Below are positions 16,209 through 23,741 of a stretch of DNA of 33,431 bases, one piece after another. The translations under genes were made by a program, and so were the position numbers. The notes beneath the pieces are model-generated. The model saw nothing but the letters and a program-made list of their open reading frames with translations, did no database searches and was not told where the DNA came from. The first letter of the stretch is position 1; each line of letters opens with the position of its first letter. The stretch comes from Candidatus Zipacnadia bacterium (GTDB taxonomy: Bacteria > Armatimonadota > Zipacnadia > Zipacnadales > UBA5352): positions 1 through 33,431 of the forward strand of contig JALGUJ010000045.1 in the NCBI GenBank assembly GCA_029820945.1, written 5' to 3'.

Positions 16209-18869
16209 TCAGCGCCCGGCGATGTCGCGCATCGTGATCAGCGGCTCGAGGACCTCCGCGAGGCTGACGGAGGAGTAGCAGATGTACTTCCACTCCGCTG
16301 CATCCGGTGACCCGGCCTCGAGGATCTCCTGCAGGCTCGACGGCGAGTGCGCCGAGACCATGTGGTAGACCCCGGACATAATCTCCGCCAGCGCCTCGGG
16401 CGACGCCTCGATCTGCGTGTAGTAGTACTGCAGGGCACTGAGGGTGATGGCGCTGCGCCCGCCGCCGGCGAACCACCAGTTGTCGTTACGCCGGACCCAC
16501 GGCACCAGCGTCTCCCTCATGCGCTGCTCGAAGCCGGCGCGGATTGCCGCGTCGTCGATGAAGTGGTGCGCCCACTGCGCGGCCTCACCGAACACGCTCG
16601 TGGCCTGCAGCTCGTCATCGAGGAACCACTGCGCATCCCGCAGGGCCATGGTGGTGACTTCCGGCTCGCCCGCGATCACCGCCCACGCGGACGCCGAAGC
16701 CAGCGTGCAGCCGCAGACGAAGCCGAAGCTCGTGTCCGAACGCACGGGCTCGTGGAGCGTCTCGTCGCCGCCCGCGGCCGTGTACTTCGAGTGGAAGACC
16801 CAGCCGACCGCGATCGTGCCGTCATCGAGCCGGAAGCTCTCACGGTAGCGGAAGTAGTCGCGCAGCGACTGCAGGTAGGCCTCGCGGCGGTCCTCCGGGA
16901 CGTACTTCAGCAGGCGCGCGATGCCGATGGCGATCTCGCCCCCGTCGGCCACGTAGCAGGCCTCGCCGGTGTCCATGACACCGTAGCCCATCCGGTAGCC
17001 GCCGTCCTCGCGCTGCCGGCGCAGCTCCATGTCGCCCCAACGGATGGCGGTATCGCGGTAGCGCTCGTCGCCGGTCAGCTCGTACATCGCCAGCAGCCCG
17101 CGCGCCGCACGGTGGTCCACGAAGCCCCACCCGGAGATGACGCCGTCGTCATCCTGCGCCTCGACGAAGAAGTCGCACAGGCGCGCCATCAGCGAGCGGG
17201 TGTCCACCTCGAACTGCTCCCGGTCCGCCGGGGCATCCCCCGCCGATGCCTCGACCACGGCGCGGTAGTGCGCCACGTCGAACTCGCCGGCGGGCACGGC
17301 GGCCTCGACGGTCCGGCTCGCCCGCGCCGCCAGCTCGACGTGGCGAGTCTCGCTCCAGCGCTCGGTCCCGTCCAGGTCGGTCACCGCGAAGCGGACCGTC
17401 GCCCCGCACGCCTGCGCCGGCCCTCGCAGGTGCGCGGCCAGCGTCATCACCGCCCGGCCGTCGGCCACGCCGAAGCTCGGCGACAGGCTCGTGATCTGCA
17501 GTCGTCGCGTCAGGTAGTCGGCCATGGCGATCACCACCTCGGCAGTATCGGGCGCCTGCAGCAGGTCGCGCCCGTCGATCATCAGCGCCCCGCAACGAGC
17601 GCCGGCCAGCTCTCCGCCGTGCACGTGCACCACGACGGCCGCCGGGCCCAGGCGCTCCTCTCCGCGGTACGCCGCCAGCACCGGCGCCACGCGCGCCGTG
17701 CGCGCCTTCGACATGGCGACCGCGCGGTAGGCGGGGCCAGTGTCATCGGGCACCCGCGGCGCCCAGGCCGACCACTCGCCCGCCAGGACCAGGCCATCAG
17801 GAACGATGCCGGCCTCGCCCGCGGCGCGCAGCTCCGCGGGGGGCAGGCGCTCGCCGTCGGCGAAGAGCGCCACCAGCGGCGCCTGGTAGTCGGCGGGCAG
17901 CTTCAGGTGGTCGCCGGCGCCGTAGGCGGCCGCGGTTGCGGCGATGACGCCGGCATCCCGCGGCACCGCATCGCGGCTGGGGGGAGTGAACTCCCAGCGC
18001 TCGATGTCATCGATCCAGAGGGTGTGCGGGCCCTCGCCCACCATGCCGCGCGTGAAGCCCAGGCCCAGCGTCGCCAGGCGCTCGGGGTGGAGGTAGTCGC
18101 CCTCGCCGCCGCGACCCTCGGTGGCGTAGGAGATGAAGTGCGGAATGAAGACGCGGTACTCGCGCCACTCCGTCGCGAGCGGCAGGACCATCTTCCAGCG
18201 CGAGCCGTCGTGCTCGTTGGGCTCGATGCCCAGCAGCGGCGTGTTGTCATCGGCGCGCGCGCGGAAGCGCAGCACCGTGAAGCGTTCGTCGCCGGTGTCG
18301 GCGACGGGCAGGACGACATACTGCCACTGCTGGAGGTCATCGATGGTCGCGCGCAGGCAGTGGCCGTCCTCGGTGGCCGCGACCTCCCAGGCGATGGGTC
18401 CGTCCTCACCGCCGTTGACGCGGATGGGCATGGGGAGCACGCCATCGAAGTCGGCGACGACGCGCACTTCGCCCGGCGGCTCGTCGGGCACGGAGGCCGC
18501 CAGCCAGCCGCCGGCCGAGCGCGCCAGCGGTCGCGAGAAGGGCGCGCCGCCCAGCGTGAGCACCGCCCCGCCCGCGGTCAGGTAGTCCTGCAGAGCCGCC
18601 ATTGCGTCTTCTGGGTAGACGCCGGCGGCGGGCATGACCAGGAGTGCGACGTCGCCGGGCGCCAGCGCGTCGGGGTCGAGGAGGTGGTCGGTGGCGATGG
18701 TGGCGGCGTCGAGGCCGGCATCGTCCAGCAGCTCGGCGACGTCCGCGGGCCGGGCGGCCGGCGTGTCGTCGGCGATAGGCGCATCCCACACCCGCACCAC
18801 CTGGGCGTGGAGGGCAACGGCCGGGACCAGTGCGGCGACTGCAGCCGCGAGGACGCGGAGCGATGCCAT
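16209..18869 (-). CDS. Large secreted multidomain protein: amidotransferase-like fold, beta-sandwich and six-hairpin domains
   Basis: First gene of the three-gene operon, 886 residues from ATG 18869 (AAAGGGG upstream). Signal peptide LRVLAAAVAALVPAVALHAQ. Residues about 25-130 look like a class I glutamine-amidotransferase-like fold without the nucleophile motif (DVALLVMPAAGVYPED, YLTAGGAVLTLGG). Residues about 140-280 look like a carbohydrate-binding beta-sandwich (RFRARADDNTPLLGI, EWREYRVFIPHFI, HTLWIDDIERWEF). From about residue 560 a helical toroid recalls unsaturated glucuronyl hydrolases and related six-hairpin enzymes (CDFFVEAQDDDGVISGWG, RAARGLLAMYELTGDERY). I do not recognise the whole architecture. 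Its place with a lyase suggests a role in handling unsaturated uronides (inference). Confidence 0.65.
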   Translation of the reverse strand: MASLRVLAAAVAALVPAVALHAQVVRVWDAPIADDTPAARPADVAELLDDAGLDAATIATDHLLDPDALAPGDVALLVMPAAGVYPEDAMAALQDYLTAGGAVLTLGGAPFSRPLARSAGGWLAASVPDEPPGEVRVVADFDGVLPMPIRVNGGEDGPIAWEVAATEDGHCLRATIDDLQQWQYVVLPVADTGDERFTVLRFRARADDNTPLLGIEPNEHDGSRWKMVLPLATEWREYRVFIPHFISYATEGRGGEGDYLHPERLATLGLGFTRGMVGEGPHTLWIDDIERWEFTPPSRDAVPRDAGVIAATAAAYGAGDHLKLPADYQAPLVALFADGERLPPAELRAAGEAGIVPDGLVLAGEWSAWAPRVPDDTGPAYRAVAMSKARTARVAPVLAAYRGEERLGPAAVVVHVHGGELAGARCGALMIDGRDLLQAPDTAEVVIAMADYLTRRLQITSLSPSFGVADGRAVMTLAAHLRGPAQACGATVRFAVTDLDGTERWSETRHVELAARASRTVEAAVPAGEFDVAHYRAVVEASAGDAPADREQFEVDTRSLMARLCDFFVEAQDDDGVISGWGFVDHRAARGLLAMYELTGDERYRDTAIRWGDMELRRQREDGGYRMGYGVMDTGEACYVADGGEIAIGIARLLKYVPEDRREAYLQSLRDYFRYRESFRLDDGTIAVGWVFHSKYTAAGGDETLHEPVRSDTSFGFVCGCTLASASAWAVIAGEPEVTTMALRDAQWFLDDELQATSVFGEAAQWAHHFIDDAAIRAGFEQRMRETLVPWVRRNDNWWFAGGGRSAITLSALQYYYTQIEASPEALAEIMSGVYHMVSAHSPSSLQEILEAGSPDAAEWKYICYSSVSLAEVLEPLITMRDIAGR

Positions 18870-18925
18870 TCCCCGCACCCCTTTCGCGTCGGACACTTAC
18901 CCGGCGAGGGGTTTTGCCGTCCTGA

Positions 18926-18944
18926 GCGGTGGGACCTTCACCGC
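18926..18944. terminator. Small hairpin between the membrane-anchored protein and the lyase operon
   Basis: Arms GCGGTG/CACCGC with a 7-nt loop, just downstream of the stop at 18954 on the minus strand and upstream of the 18869 start. No T-run. Readthrough from the strong promoter at 19659-19687 into the operon is possible. Confidence 0.3.
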
Positions 18945-18953
18945 GCGTGGATG

Positions 18954-19649
18954 CTACTCGTCCTCGGGCCCCGCGACAGGCGTGGGCGGAACGCCGGGCA
19001 CGTCGCTGACGGTGATCCGCCTGGTGGTGTGCTTCTCGGCCTCGCGCAGGATCTTCTCCCTGACCTCTTCGCTGAGCCTCGGGTCCTCCGCGATCCTCTG
19101 TGAGTAGGCGTAGAAGTCGTCGGGGTTGACGCTCGCCTCCGCGAGTTCCCGCGCGGCGAAGTCGGTCATCAGCCCCTGCATCTTCGCCGTGTTATCCGCC
19201 TCGGGGTGGTTCTCGAGCGTGGAGGCGAAGATGACCATCTTCGCCGAAAGCCTGACGAACAGCTCCTCGGTGAGCTTGACGTAGTCCCCGTCGGCCTGGC
19301 GCTCTCGCGCGCCCTCGATGACACGGATGTCGGCCGCCGGAGGATGGGGCTCGTGCGGCGCGCTCTCGGCGTCATCGGGCCGGCGCCCTTCGGGCTGCTC
19401 GGCCTCTGGCGCAGCCTCGTCCGCCCCGGCAGCATCGGCGGCCCCGGGCTCGCCGGCCGCCTCGGCCTGGGCCGCCAGCATGTCATACGGCAGCCGCTGC
19501 TCCTCGGCGACGGGGTACTCGGGCGTGTAGCTGCGGCCGGGCTTCGGCGAGAGGAAGTACCAGGTGGCCAGCCCGCCCGTGAGCAGCCCGGCGATGATGA
19601 CCACGGCTGCGATAGCCGCGTCCTGCCGCCCGCGCCTCTTCTCGCTCAT
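18954..19649 (-). CDS. Membrane-anchored protein of unknown function
   Basis: A 231-residue protein with a basic N-terminus (MSEKRRGRQD), one transmembrane helix at residues about 11-33 (AAIAAVVIIAGLLTGGLATW) and therefore a mainly periplasmic/extracytoplasmic body. Residues about 55-105 are a disordered linker rich in Ala, Glu and Pro. Residues about 115-205 are predicted helical (YVKLTEELFVRLSAKMVIFA, LSEEVREKILREAEKH). The C-terminal tail is Pro-rich. I recognise no family. The start codon is set by a consensus promoter only 9 nt upstream, with no clear ribosome site, implying a leaderless or nearly leaderless mRNA. The three-gene lyase operon follows 84 nt downstream on the same strand. 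Confidence 0.7.
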   Translation of the reverse strand: MSEKRRGRQDAAIAAVVIIAGLLTGGLATWYFLSPKPGRSYTPEYPVAEEQRLPYDMLAAQAEAAGEPGAADAAGADEAAPEAEQPEGRRPDDAESAPHEPHPPAADIRVIEGARERQADGDYVKLTEELFVRLSAKMVIFASTLENHPEADNTAKMQGLMTDFAARELAEASVNPDDFYAYSQRIAEDPRLSEEVREKILREAEKHTTRRITVSDVPGVPPTPVAGPEDE

Positions 19650-19658
19650 ATCGCCACG

Positions 19659-19687
19659 AGTATATGGGCCGCCGGGCGTTGTGTCAA
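19659..19687 (-). promoter_or_regulatory. Consensus sigma70 promoter, leaderless geometry
   Basis: On the minus strand: TTGACA (19682-19687, perfect), 17-bp spacer, TATACT (19659-19664, 5/6). Only 9 nt separate the -10 box from the ATG at 19647-19649, so transcription should begin about 0-4 nt before the start codon. No ribosome-binding sequence fits in between. Confidence 0.7.
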
Positions 19688-20131
19688 CGCGGCGGAACCG
19701 CCTCGTTCATCGCGCCTGCGGTTGGCCTGCCATTCGCCATCGGGCGGGAAGCGCGACGAATGCGGAGGGAGCAACCGCCGGGCGCGGCACAGGTCCGCGC
19801 GCTACAAGACGGCAAACGGCGCACGGGCCTGGAGGCCCGTGCCACGGACCTGCCACATGCGTCCCCGAGCTTCGTGCGGTCTGCTGGGGGTGAGCCCGGA
19901 GGGCGAAGCCCCAGCAGACCGCCAGCGCTTCCACCCCGCTTCCCTTTCTCCTGCCACCCGACATCTTAGCCCATAGGAGGGGCCGCCGACAACGGCCGGG
20001 CGGGAGCGGAGCCCCCAAACGGCACGAGCAACGACGCCACCCCCCCCCGTAGGGCTTCCAGTCCGAGGACGCCGACAAGGGCCGGAGGGTGAGGTAGCCG
20101 TTGCCATGCGGGCGGAGGGGGATACGTCTCT
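19688..20131. repeat. Hairpin- and repeat-rich non-coding region
   Basis: About 440 bp with no convincing gene. It holds a perfect hairpin at 19821-19842 (arms GCACGGGCCT/AGGCCCGTGC), a 14-bp perfect hairpin at 19876-19922 (arms GCGGTCTGCTGGGG/CCCCAGCAGACCGC, with an inner GCCC-GGA-GGGC), a direct repeat CGCCGACAA(C/G)GGCCGG at 19984-19999 and 20070-20085 (15/16 identical) and a run of nine C at 20040-20048. The density of perfect palindromes suggests extragenic repeat elements. It lies between a divergent promoter pair. Confidence 0.6.
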
Positions 20132-20151
20132 CATCCACGCGAATCCGGATG
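20132..20151 (+). promoter_or_regulatory. Dyad element copy C, upstream of the queD promoter
   Basis: CATCCACGCGAATCCGGATG, 18/20 identical to copy A read in its own orientation. It ends exactly 21 bp before the -35 box of the queD promoter, as copy A does at the Gfo/Idh promoter, and is centred near -66. Flanking sequences of the copies are unrelated upstream, which favours a protein-binding site over a longer repeat. Confidence 0.5.
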
Positions 20152-20172
20152 CTGCCTGCCGTTCGTCGCCGT

Positions 20173-20201
20173 TTGCCGCAGTCCCACCTGTGTGCTATAA
20201 T
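20173..20201 (+). promoter_or_regulatory. Predicted sigma70 promoter for queD-queC-amidohydrolase
   Basis: TTGCCG (20173-20178), 17-bp spacer and a perfect TATAAT (20196-20201). Transcription would start near 20208, giving a leader of about 47 nt. The leader has a short palindrome GCCCGCGGGC but nothing resembling the preQ1-I riboswitch. Confidence 0.65.
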
Positions 20202-20254
20202 CCCGCTGATGGTAGCATGCCGCCCGCGGGCAGTGTCCGCAGCAGGAGCCACCG

Positions 20255-20623
20255 GTGTTTGAGCTGACCATCGAGCGGGAGTTTTCCGCCGCGCACCGCA
20301 TGCGGGACTACGCGGGGGCGTGCGGGCGGATGCACGGGCACAACTACCGTGTCCTGCTGGCGGTCGAGGGCGAGGAGCTGGACGAAAGCGGCATGCTGGT
20401 CGATTTCGCCGAACTCAAGCGCATCCTCGATGCCATCCTCGCCGAGCTCGACCACCGTGATCTGAACGAGATCCCGCCCTTCGATGAGCTGAACCCCAGC
20501 AGCGAGAACCTGGCCAGGTACCTCTATGACAGGGCCCGCGGCGAGCTGGGGGGCACGGTCCGGGTGAGCCGGGTCACGGTGCACGAATCGCCCACAAGTT
20601 CCGCCACCTATCGCCGGGACTGA
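20255..20623 (+). CDS. queD: 6-carboxy-5,6,7,8-tetrahydropterin synthase (QueD)
   Basis: A 122-residue enzyme of the 6-pyruvoyl-tetrahydropterin synthase fold, converting dihydroneopterin triphosphate to carboxytetrahydropterin in queuosine (7-deazaguanine) synthesis. GTG at 20255 follows a CAGGAG ribosome site. Zinc ligands are H14, H27 and H29 (AAHRMRD and RMHGHNY), the nucleophile is C23, and LDHRDLNE and VTVHESP supply the other active-site residues. Length and motif spacing are normal. It starts an operon with queC, 4 nt downstream. Pterin-making homologues share the fold, but the adjacent queC makes QueD by far the most likely. Confidence 0.95.
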   Translation: MFELTIEREFSAAHRMRDYAGACGRMHGHNYRVLLAVEGEELDESGMLVDFAELKRILDAILAELDHRDLNEIPPFDELNPSSENLARYLYDRARGELGGTVRVSRVTVHESPTSSATYRRD

Positions 20624-20627
20624 GGCT

Positions 20628-21290
20628 ATGAGCAGTGTGCTGCTGCTCTCGGGCGGGCTGGATTCGGTGGTCGCGGCCTGGGCCGCGCGGCAGAGCCATC
20701 CCGCGGAGCTCGCGATCACCTTCGACTACGGGCAGCGCGCGGCGGCCCCCGAGCTGGAGGCGGCCCTGCGGGTGGCGGCCGAGCTGGGCGTCACGCACCG
20801 CCTGGTCAAGCTGCCGTGGCTGGCGAGGCTGGCGCCCGCGGCACTGGTCGATCCGGCCAGCGAGCTGTCGCGGGCCACGGACCGGTCGGTCTGGGTCCCG
20901 GCGCGCAACGCGGTGTTCATCAGCATCGCGGCGAGCTTCGCCGAGGCCCTGGAGTGCGATGCCATAGTCTGCGGCTTCAACGCCGAGGAGGCCGAGCGGT
21001 TCCCGGACAATTCGCCCGAGTTCGTCCGGCGCTGCGACGCCATGCTGGAGCTGGCGACGGAGAATGCGCCCAGGGTGGTCTCCCCCACGCTGGCGCTGAC
21101 CAAGCGCGAGATCGTCGAGCTGGGCGTACAGGTCGGCGCTCCGGTGCATCTCGCGTGGAGCTGTTACTCATCCGGGCCCGAGCACTGCTGGGAGTGCCCG
21201 TCGTGCCGGCGGCTGCGCGAGGCCCTGGAGGCGGCGGACTACTGGCAGAGTTGGGTGGAACTGAGGGCCGCCAGCGGGCGTCATCATTGA
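20628..21290 (+). CDS. queC: 7-cyano-7-deazaguanine synthase (QueC)
   Basis: A 220-residue ATP-dependent amidoligase that converts carboxydeazaguanine and ammonia into preQ0. The N-terminal PP-loop is SGGLDS at residues 8-13, followed by AITFDYGQRAAAPE. VPARNAVFISIAAS and the CGFNAEEA region are typical. The C-terminal zinc site is complete: SCYSSGPEHCWECPSC gives four cysteines. ATG at 20628 lies 4 nt after queD, so the two are translationally coupled. The step between QueD and QueC needs queE, which is not in the window. Confidence 0.96.
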   Translation: MSSVLLLSGGLDSVVAAWAARQSHPAELAITFDYGQRAAAPELEAALRVAAELGVTHRLVKLPWLARLAPAALVDPASELSRATDRSVWVPARNAVFISIAASFAEALECDAIVCGFNAEEAERFPDNSPEFVRRCDAMLELATENAPRVVSPTLALTKREIVELGVQVGAPVHLAWSCYSSGPEHCWECPSCRRLREALEAADYWQSWVELRAASGRHH

Positions 21291-21305
21291 CGGAGGGTGG
21301 GCCAC

Positions 21306-22928
21306 ATGCCGCGCCTGCGGTTCTTCGACGGCTGCGCCATGGTGGGCTGGCGATCCAATCGTCACCCGGAGACCATCTGGCACCCGCGCGACTTCGCGCG
21401 CGACTACCGCTACTACGGCATCGGCGCCGCGCTGGTCCACCACGCGGTCGCCGTCGAGTACCACCAGGATCGAGGCAATCGCAGGCTCCTCGAGGAGATT
21501 CGCCGGCTCCCGCAACTCCTGCCACAGTGGGTCGTGATGCCGCACCACACGCACGAGATGGCGCCGCCCGACGAGCTGATCCCGGAGATGCTGGAGCTGG
21601 GCGTCCGGGCGGTGCGCATCTACCCGAAGACGCATGGCTTCCCGCTCGCCGACCAGGTCTCCGGCCCGCTGCTGGAGGCGCTGCAGGAGCGCCGCATCCC
21701 GGTATTCGCCGATGTTGACGAGCTGGCGATCGACGCGGCGGCGAGTCTGTGTGAGCGCTTCCCAGAGCTGCCCGTGGTGCTGTGCGGCGTCAACTGGTCA
21801 TCGGACCGGCAGCTCGAGCCGGCGCTCGAGCGCGCGCAGAACCTGCACGTGGAGACACACTTCTTCCAGGGCCATCGGGCCTACGAGCGCTTCGTGCGGC
21901 AGTTCGGCGCCGATCGCCTGATCTTCGGCACCGGCCTGCCCGACTGCAGTCCCGGCGCCGCGGTCATGATGTCGCTGTACGAGGACATCGCGGACGAGGA
22001 TCGCGCCAAGATCGCCGGCGGGAACCTGCTGCGGTTGCTGTCCTCGGTGCTGACGGACCGGCCGGCTCCCTTCGAGGAGGTCCCGGCGGTCGAGCCGCCG
22101 GCGGACGACGACCCGATCGTGGCGACGCTGCGCGAGGGCCGCCCACTGAGCGACGAGCTCGTCTTCGACGCCCACGCACACATCGCGCACGTGGGGGCCA
22201 TGGGAATCTCGCGCATCCATCTCCCCTACAACGACGCCGACGGCCTGGTCGGCACCATGGACAGGCTGGGGATCGACCGCTGCATCGTCAGCACCTGGAG
22301 CGGGATCACCGACGGCGACCCGGCGAGCAACGACATCACCCTCGCCGCGATCGAGCGCCACCCCGGCCGGCTGCTCGGCTACGGGACCATCAACCCGCGC
22401 TATCCTGAGGAGATGCAGCGGGAGATGAGCCGCGTCTTCCGCTCCGACCTCATGGTGGGGTACAAGCCCTATCCGCCGCGGCAGCAGGTTCCGCTGACCG
22501 ACCTGCGGCACCGTCCGATGCTGGAGTGGGCCGACCGGAAGGGTGCTCCGGTGCTGTGCCACGGTGGACTGTCGCCCGCCGCAGCGGTCACGCCCGACCA
22601 GCTCGGGGAGCTGGCGCCGCTGTACCCCAACGCCAAGTTCCTCCTGGCCCATGCGGGCAGCAACTGGGCGCTGGCCGAAGCGCTTGTTCCAGTCGGGCGG
22701 CGCTCAGGTAACATATATGCCGAGATAACGTATACGTCGATCAGATATGGGCTCGTCGAGTACCTGGTGCGCGAGCTGGGGCGCGATCGGGTGCTCTTCG
22801 GGACGGACTGCGTCATGCGCGATGCGGCTCCGCAGCTCGGATGGGCTGCCTGGGCGCGCATTCCTCTCGAAGACAAGCGCATGGTGCTTGGGGGGAATAT
22901 CGCACGCATTCTGGGGGCGGCGCAGTAG
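21306..22928 (+). CDS. Tandem amidohydrolase (amidohydrolase-2 type), N-terminal half degenerate
   Basis: A 540-residue protein from ATG 21306, with GGAGGG upstream (an in-frame GTG at 21297 overlaps that ribosome site and is less likely). It contains two copies of a metal-dependent TIM-barrel hydrolase. The second (from about residue 285) keeps the signature: FDAHAHIAH with the HxH pair, VLCHGG, FLLAHAGSNW and LFGTDC. The first (residues about 1-260) follows the same plan (RIYPKTHGFPL, VVLCGVNWSS, LIFGTGLPDCSPG, NLLRLL) but has FFDGCAMVG where HxH should be, so it has lost the metal ligands and is probably structural or regulatory. No signal peptide. It starts 16 nt after queC, in the same operon. 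Substrate is unknown; decarboxylase or lactonase activity is common in the family. Confidence 0.85.
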   Translation: MPRLRFFDGCAMVGWRSNRHPETIWHPRDFARDYRYYGIGAALVHHAVAVEYHQDRGNRRLLEEIRRLPQLLPQWVVMPHHTHEMAPPDELIPEMLELGVRAVRIYPKTHGFPLADQVSGPLLEALQERRIPVFADVDELAIDAAASLCERFPELPVVLCGVNWSSDRQLEPALERAQNLHVETHFFQGHRAYERFVRQFGADRLIFGTGLPDCSPGAAVMMSLYEDIADEDRAKIAGGNLLRLLSSVLTDRPAPFEEVPAVEPPADDDPIVATLREGRPLSDELVFDAHAHIAHVGAMGISRIHLPYNDADGLVGTMDRLGIDRCIVSTWSGITDGDPASNDITLAAIERHPGRLLGYGTINPRYPEEMQREMSRVFRSDLMVGYKPYPPRQQVPLTDLRHRPMLEWADRKGAPVLCHGGLSPAAAVTPDQLGELAPLYPNAKFLLAHAGSNWALAEALVPVGRRSGNIYAEITYTSIRYGLVEYLVRELGRDRVLFGTDCVMRDAAPQLGWAAWARIPLEDKRMVLGGNIARILGAAQ

Positions 22929-22946
22929 CGCGCGAAGCCGCGCGCT
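22927..22946 (+). terminator. Hairpin after the amidohydrolase gene
   Basis: Perfect 8-bp arms AGCGCGCG/CGCGCGCT with a 4-nt loop, beginning within the stop codon. No T-run follows. Possible terminator ahead of the response regulator gene. Confidence 0.4.
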
Positions 22947-23051
22947 CCCGGGCGGCGGCAGGCGCCGCTCGATGCATGGCGGGGCGATGGGAGCGTCCTG
23001 CCAGGGCATGCAGGGGAGCGGACGGCGGGGTCGGCACAATGTGAGTGGGGA

Positions 23052-23741
23052 ATGATGTCAGAACTCATACTTGCTATCGAGGACGAGGAGCCGGTTCGAG
23101 AGGCCATCGTGGCCGCACTCGAGTCCTGCGGCTACCAGGTGATTACGGCTGCGGACGGAGAGGAGGGTCTGGAGCTTCTTCGCGCGGAAGACCCCGATCT
23201 GATCGTACTGGATCTGATGCTGCCCAGGATCGGCGGGATGGACGTCTGCTCGCTGATCCGCGAGCACTCCGACGTGCCGATCGTGATGCTGACGGGCCTC
23301 AGCGCCGAGGACGACCGGGTGGAGGGCCTGACGCGCGGCGCCGACGACTACATCACCAAGCCGTTCCGCGCCAGGGAGCTGGGGGCGCGGGTGCGCGCGG
23401 TGCTGCGCCGCAGCACTCACTGGTCCAGCGAGGAGCGGGAGCTGCTTGAGGTGGGTGACCTGTCCATCCACGCGGAGGCCCGCGAGGTGCGGCTCGCCGG
23501 CAGGCTCATCGAGCTGACGCCCAAGGAGTTCGACCTGCTGGAGTACCTGGCGCGCAACGCGGGGCATGTTGCCGAGCGCGAGCGCATCCTGGAGAGAGTC
23601 TGGGGCGAGGATGAATACATCGACCCCAGAACGCTCGACGTGCACATCCGGTGGCTGCGCGAGAAGCTCGAGGAGGACCCGAGCAAGCCCAGGCGGCTTC
23701 TGACCGCCCGCGGCCGGGGCTACATGCTGGTCGAGGCCTGA
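23052..23741 (+). CDS. OmpR/PhoB-family response regulator
   Basis: A 229-residue two-component regulator. The receiver domain (residues about 5-118) has the acidic pocket EDEE (10-13), phosphoacceptor D54 in VLDLMLPRIGG, VMLTGLSAEDD and the conserved Lys in DDYITKPF. The C-terminal winged helix (residues about 130-228) has LTPKEFDLLEYLARN, RERILERVWG, RTLDVHIRWLREKLE and TARGRGYML, typical of PhoB/OmpR. Two adjacent ATG codons (23052, 23055) are possible; GGGGA lies just upstream, favouring the second. Its place ahead of the pst operon makes it the likely phosphate regulator. No histidine kinase is adjacent. Confidence 0.93.
   Translation: MMSELILAIEDEEPVREAIVAALESCGYQVITAADGEEGLELLRAEDPDLIVLDLMLPRIGGMDVCSLIREHSDVPIVMLTGLSAEDDRVEGLTRGADDYITKPFRARELGARVRAVLRRSTHWSSEERELLEVGDLSIHAEAREVRLAGRLIELTPKEFDLLEYLARNAGHVAERERILERVWGEDEYIDPRTLDVHIRWLREKLEEDPSKPRRLLTARGRGYMLVEA

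Noticed and set aside
16347..19103. A 900-codon open frame on the plus strand.
   Set aside because: Antisense shadow of the 886-residue secreted protein, which has a signal peptide, ribosome site and domain motifs; the plus-strand frame has none.
19688..20131. CRISPR array or tRNA gene in the repeat-rich region.
   Set aside because: Repeats are single palindromes or one spaced pair, not a regular repeat-spacer ladder, and no tRNA T-arm sequence or cloverleaf is visible.
20202..20254. Possible preQ1 riboswitch ahead of queD-queC.
   Set aside because: The leader is only about 47 nt and lacks the A-rich tail and conserved core of the preQ1-I aptamer; it has just a small GC palindrome.
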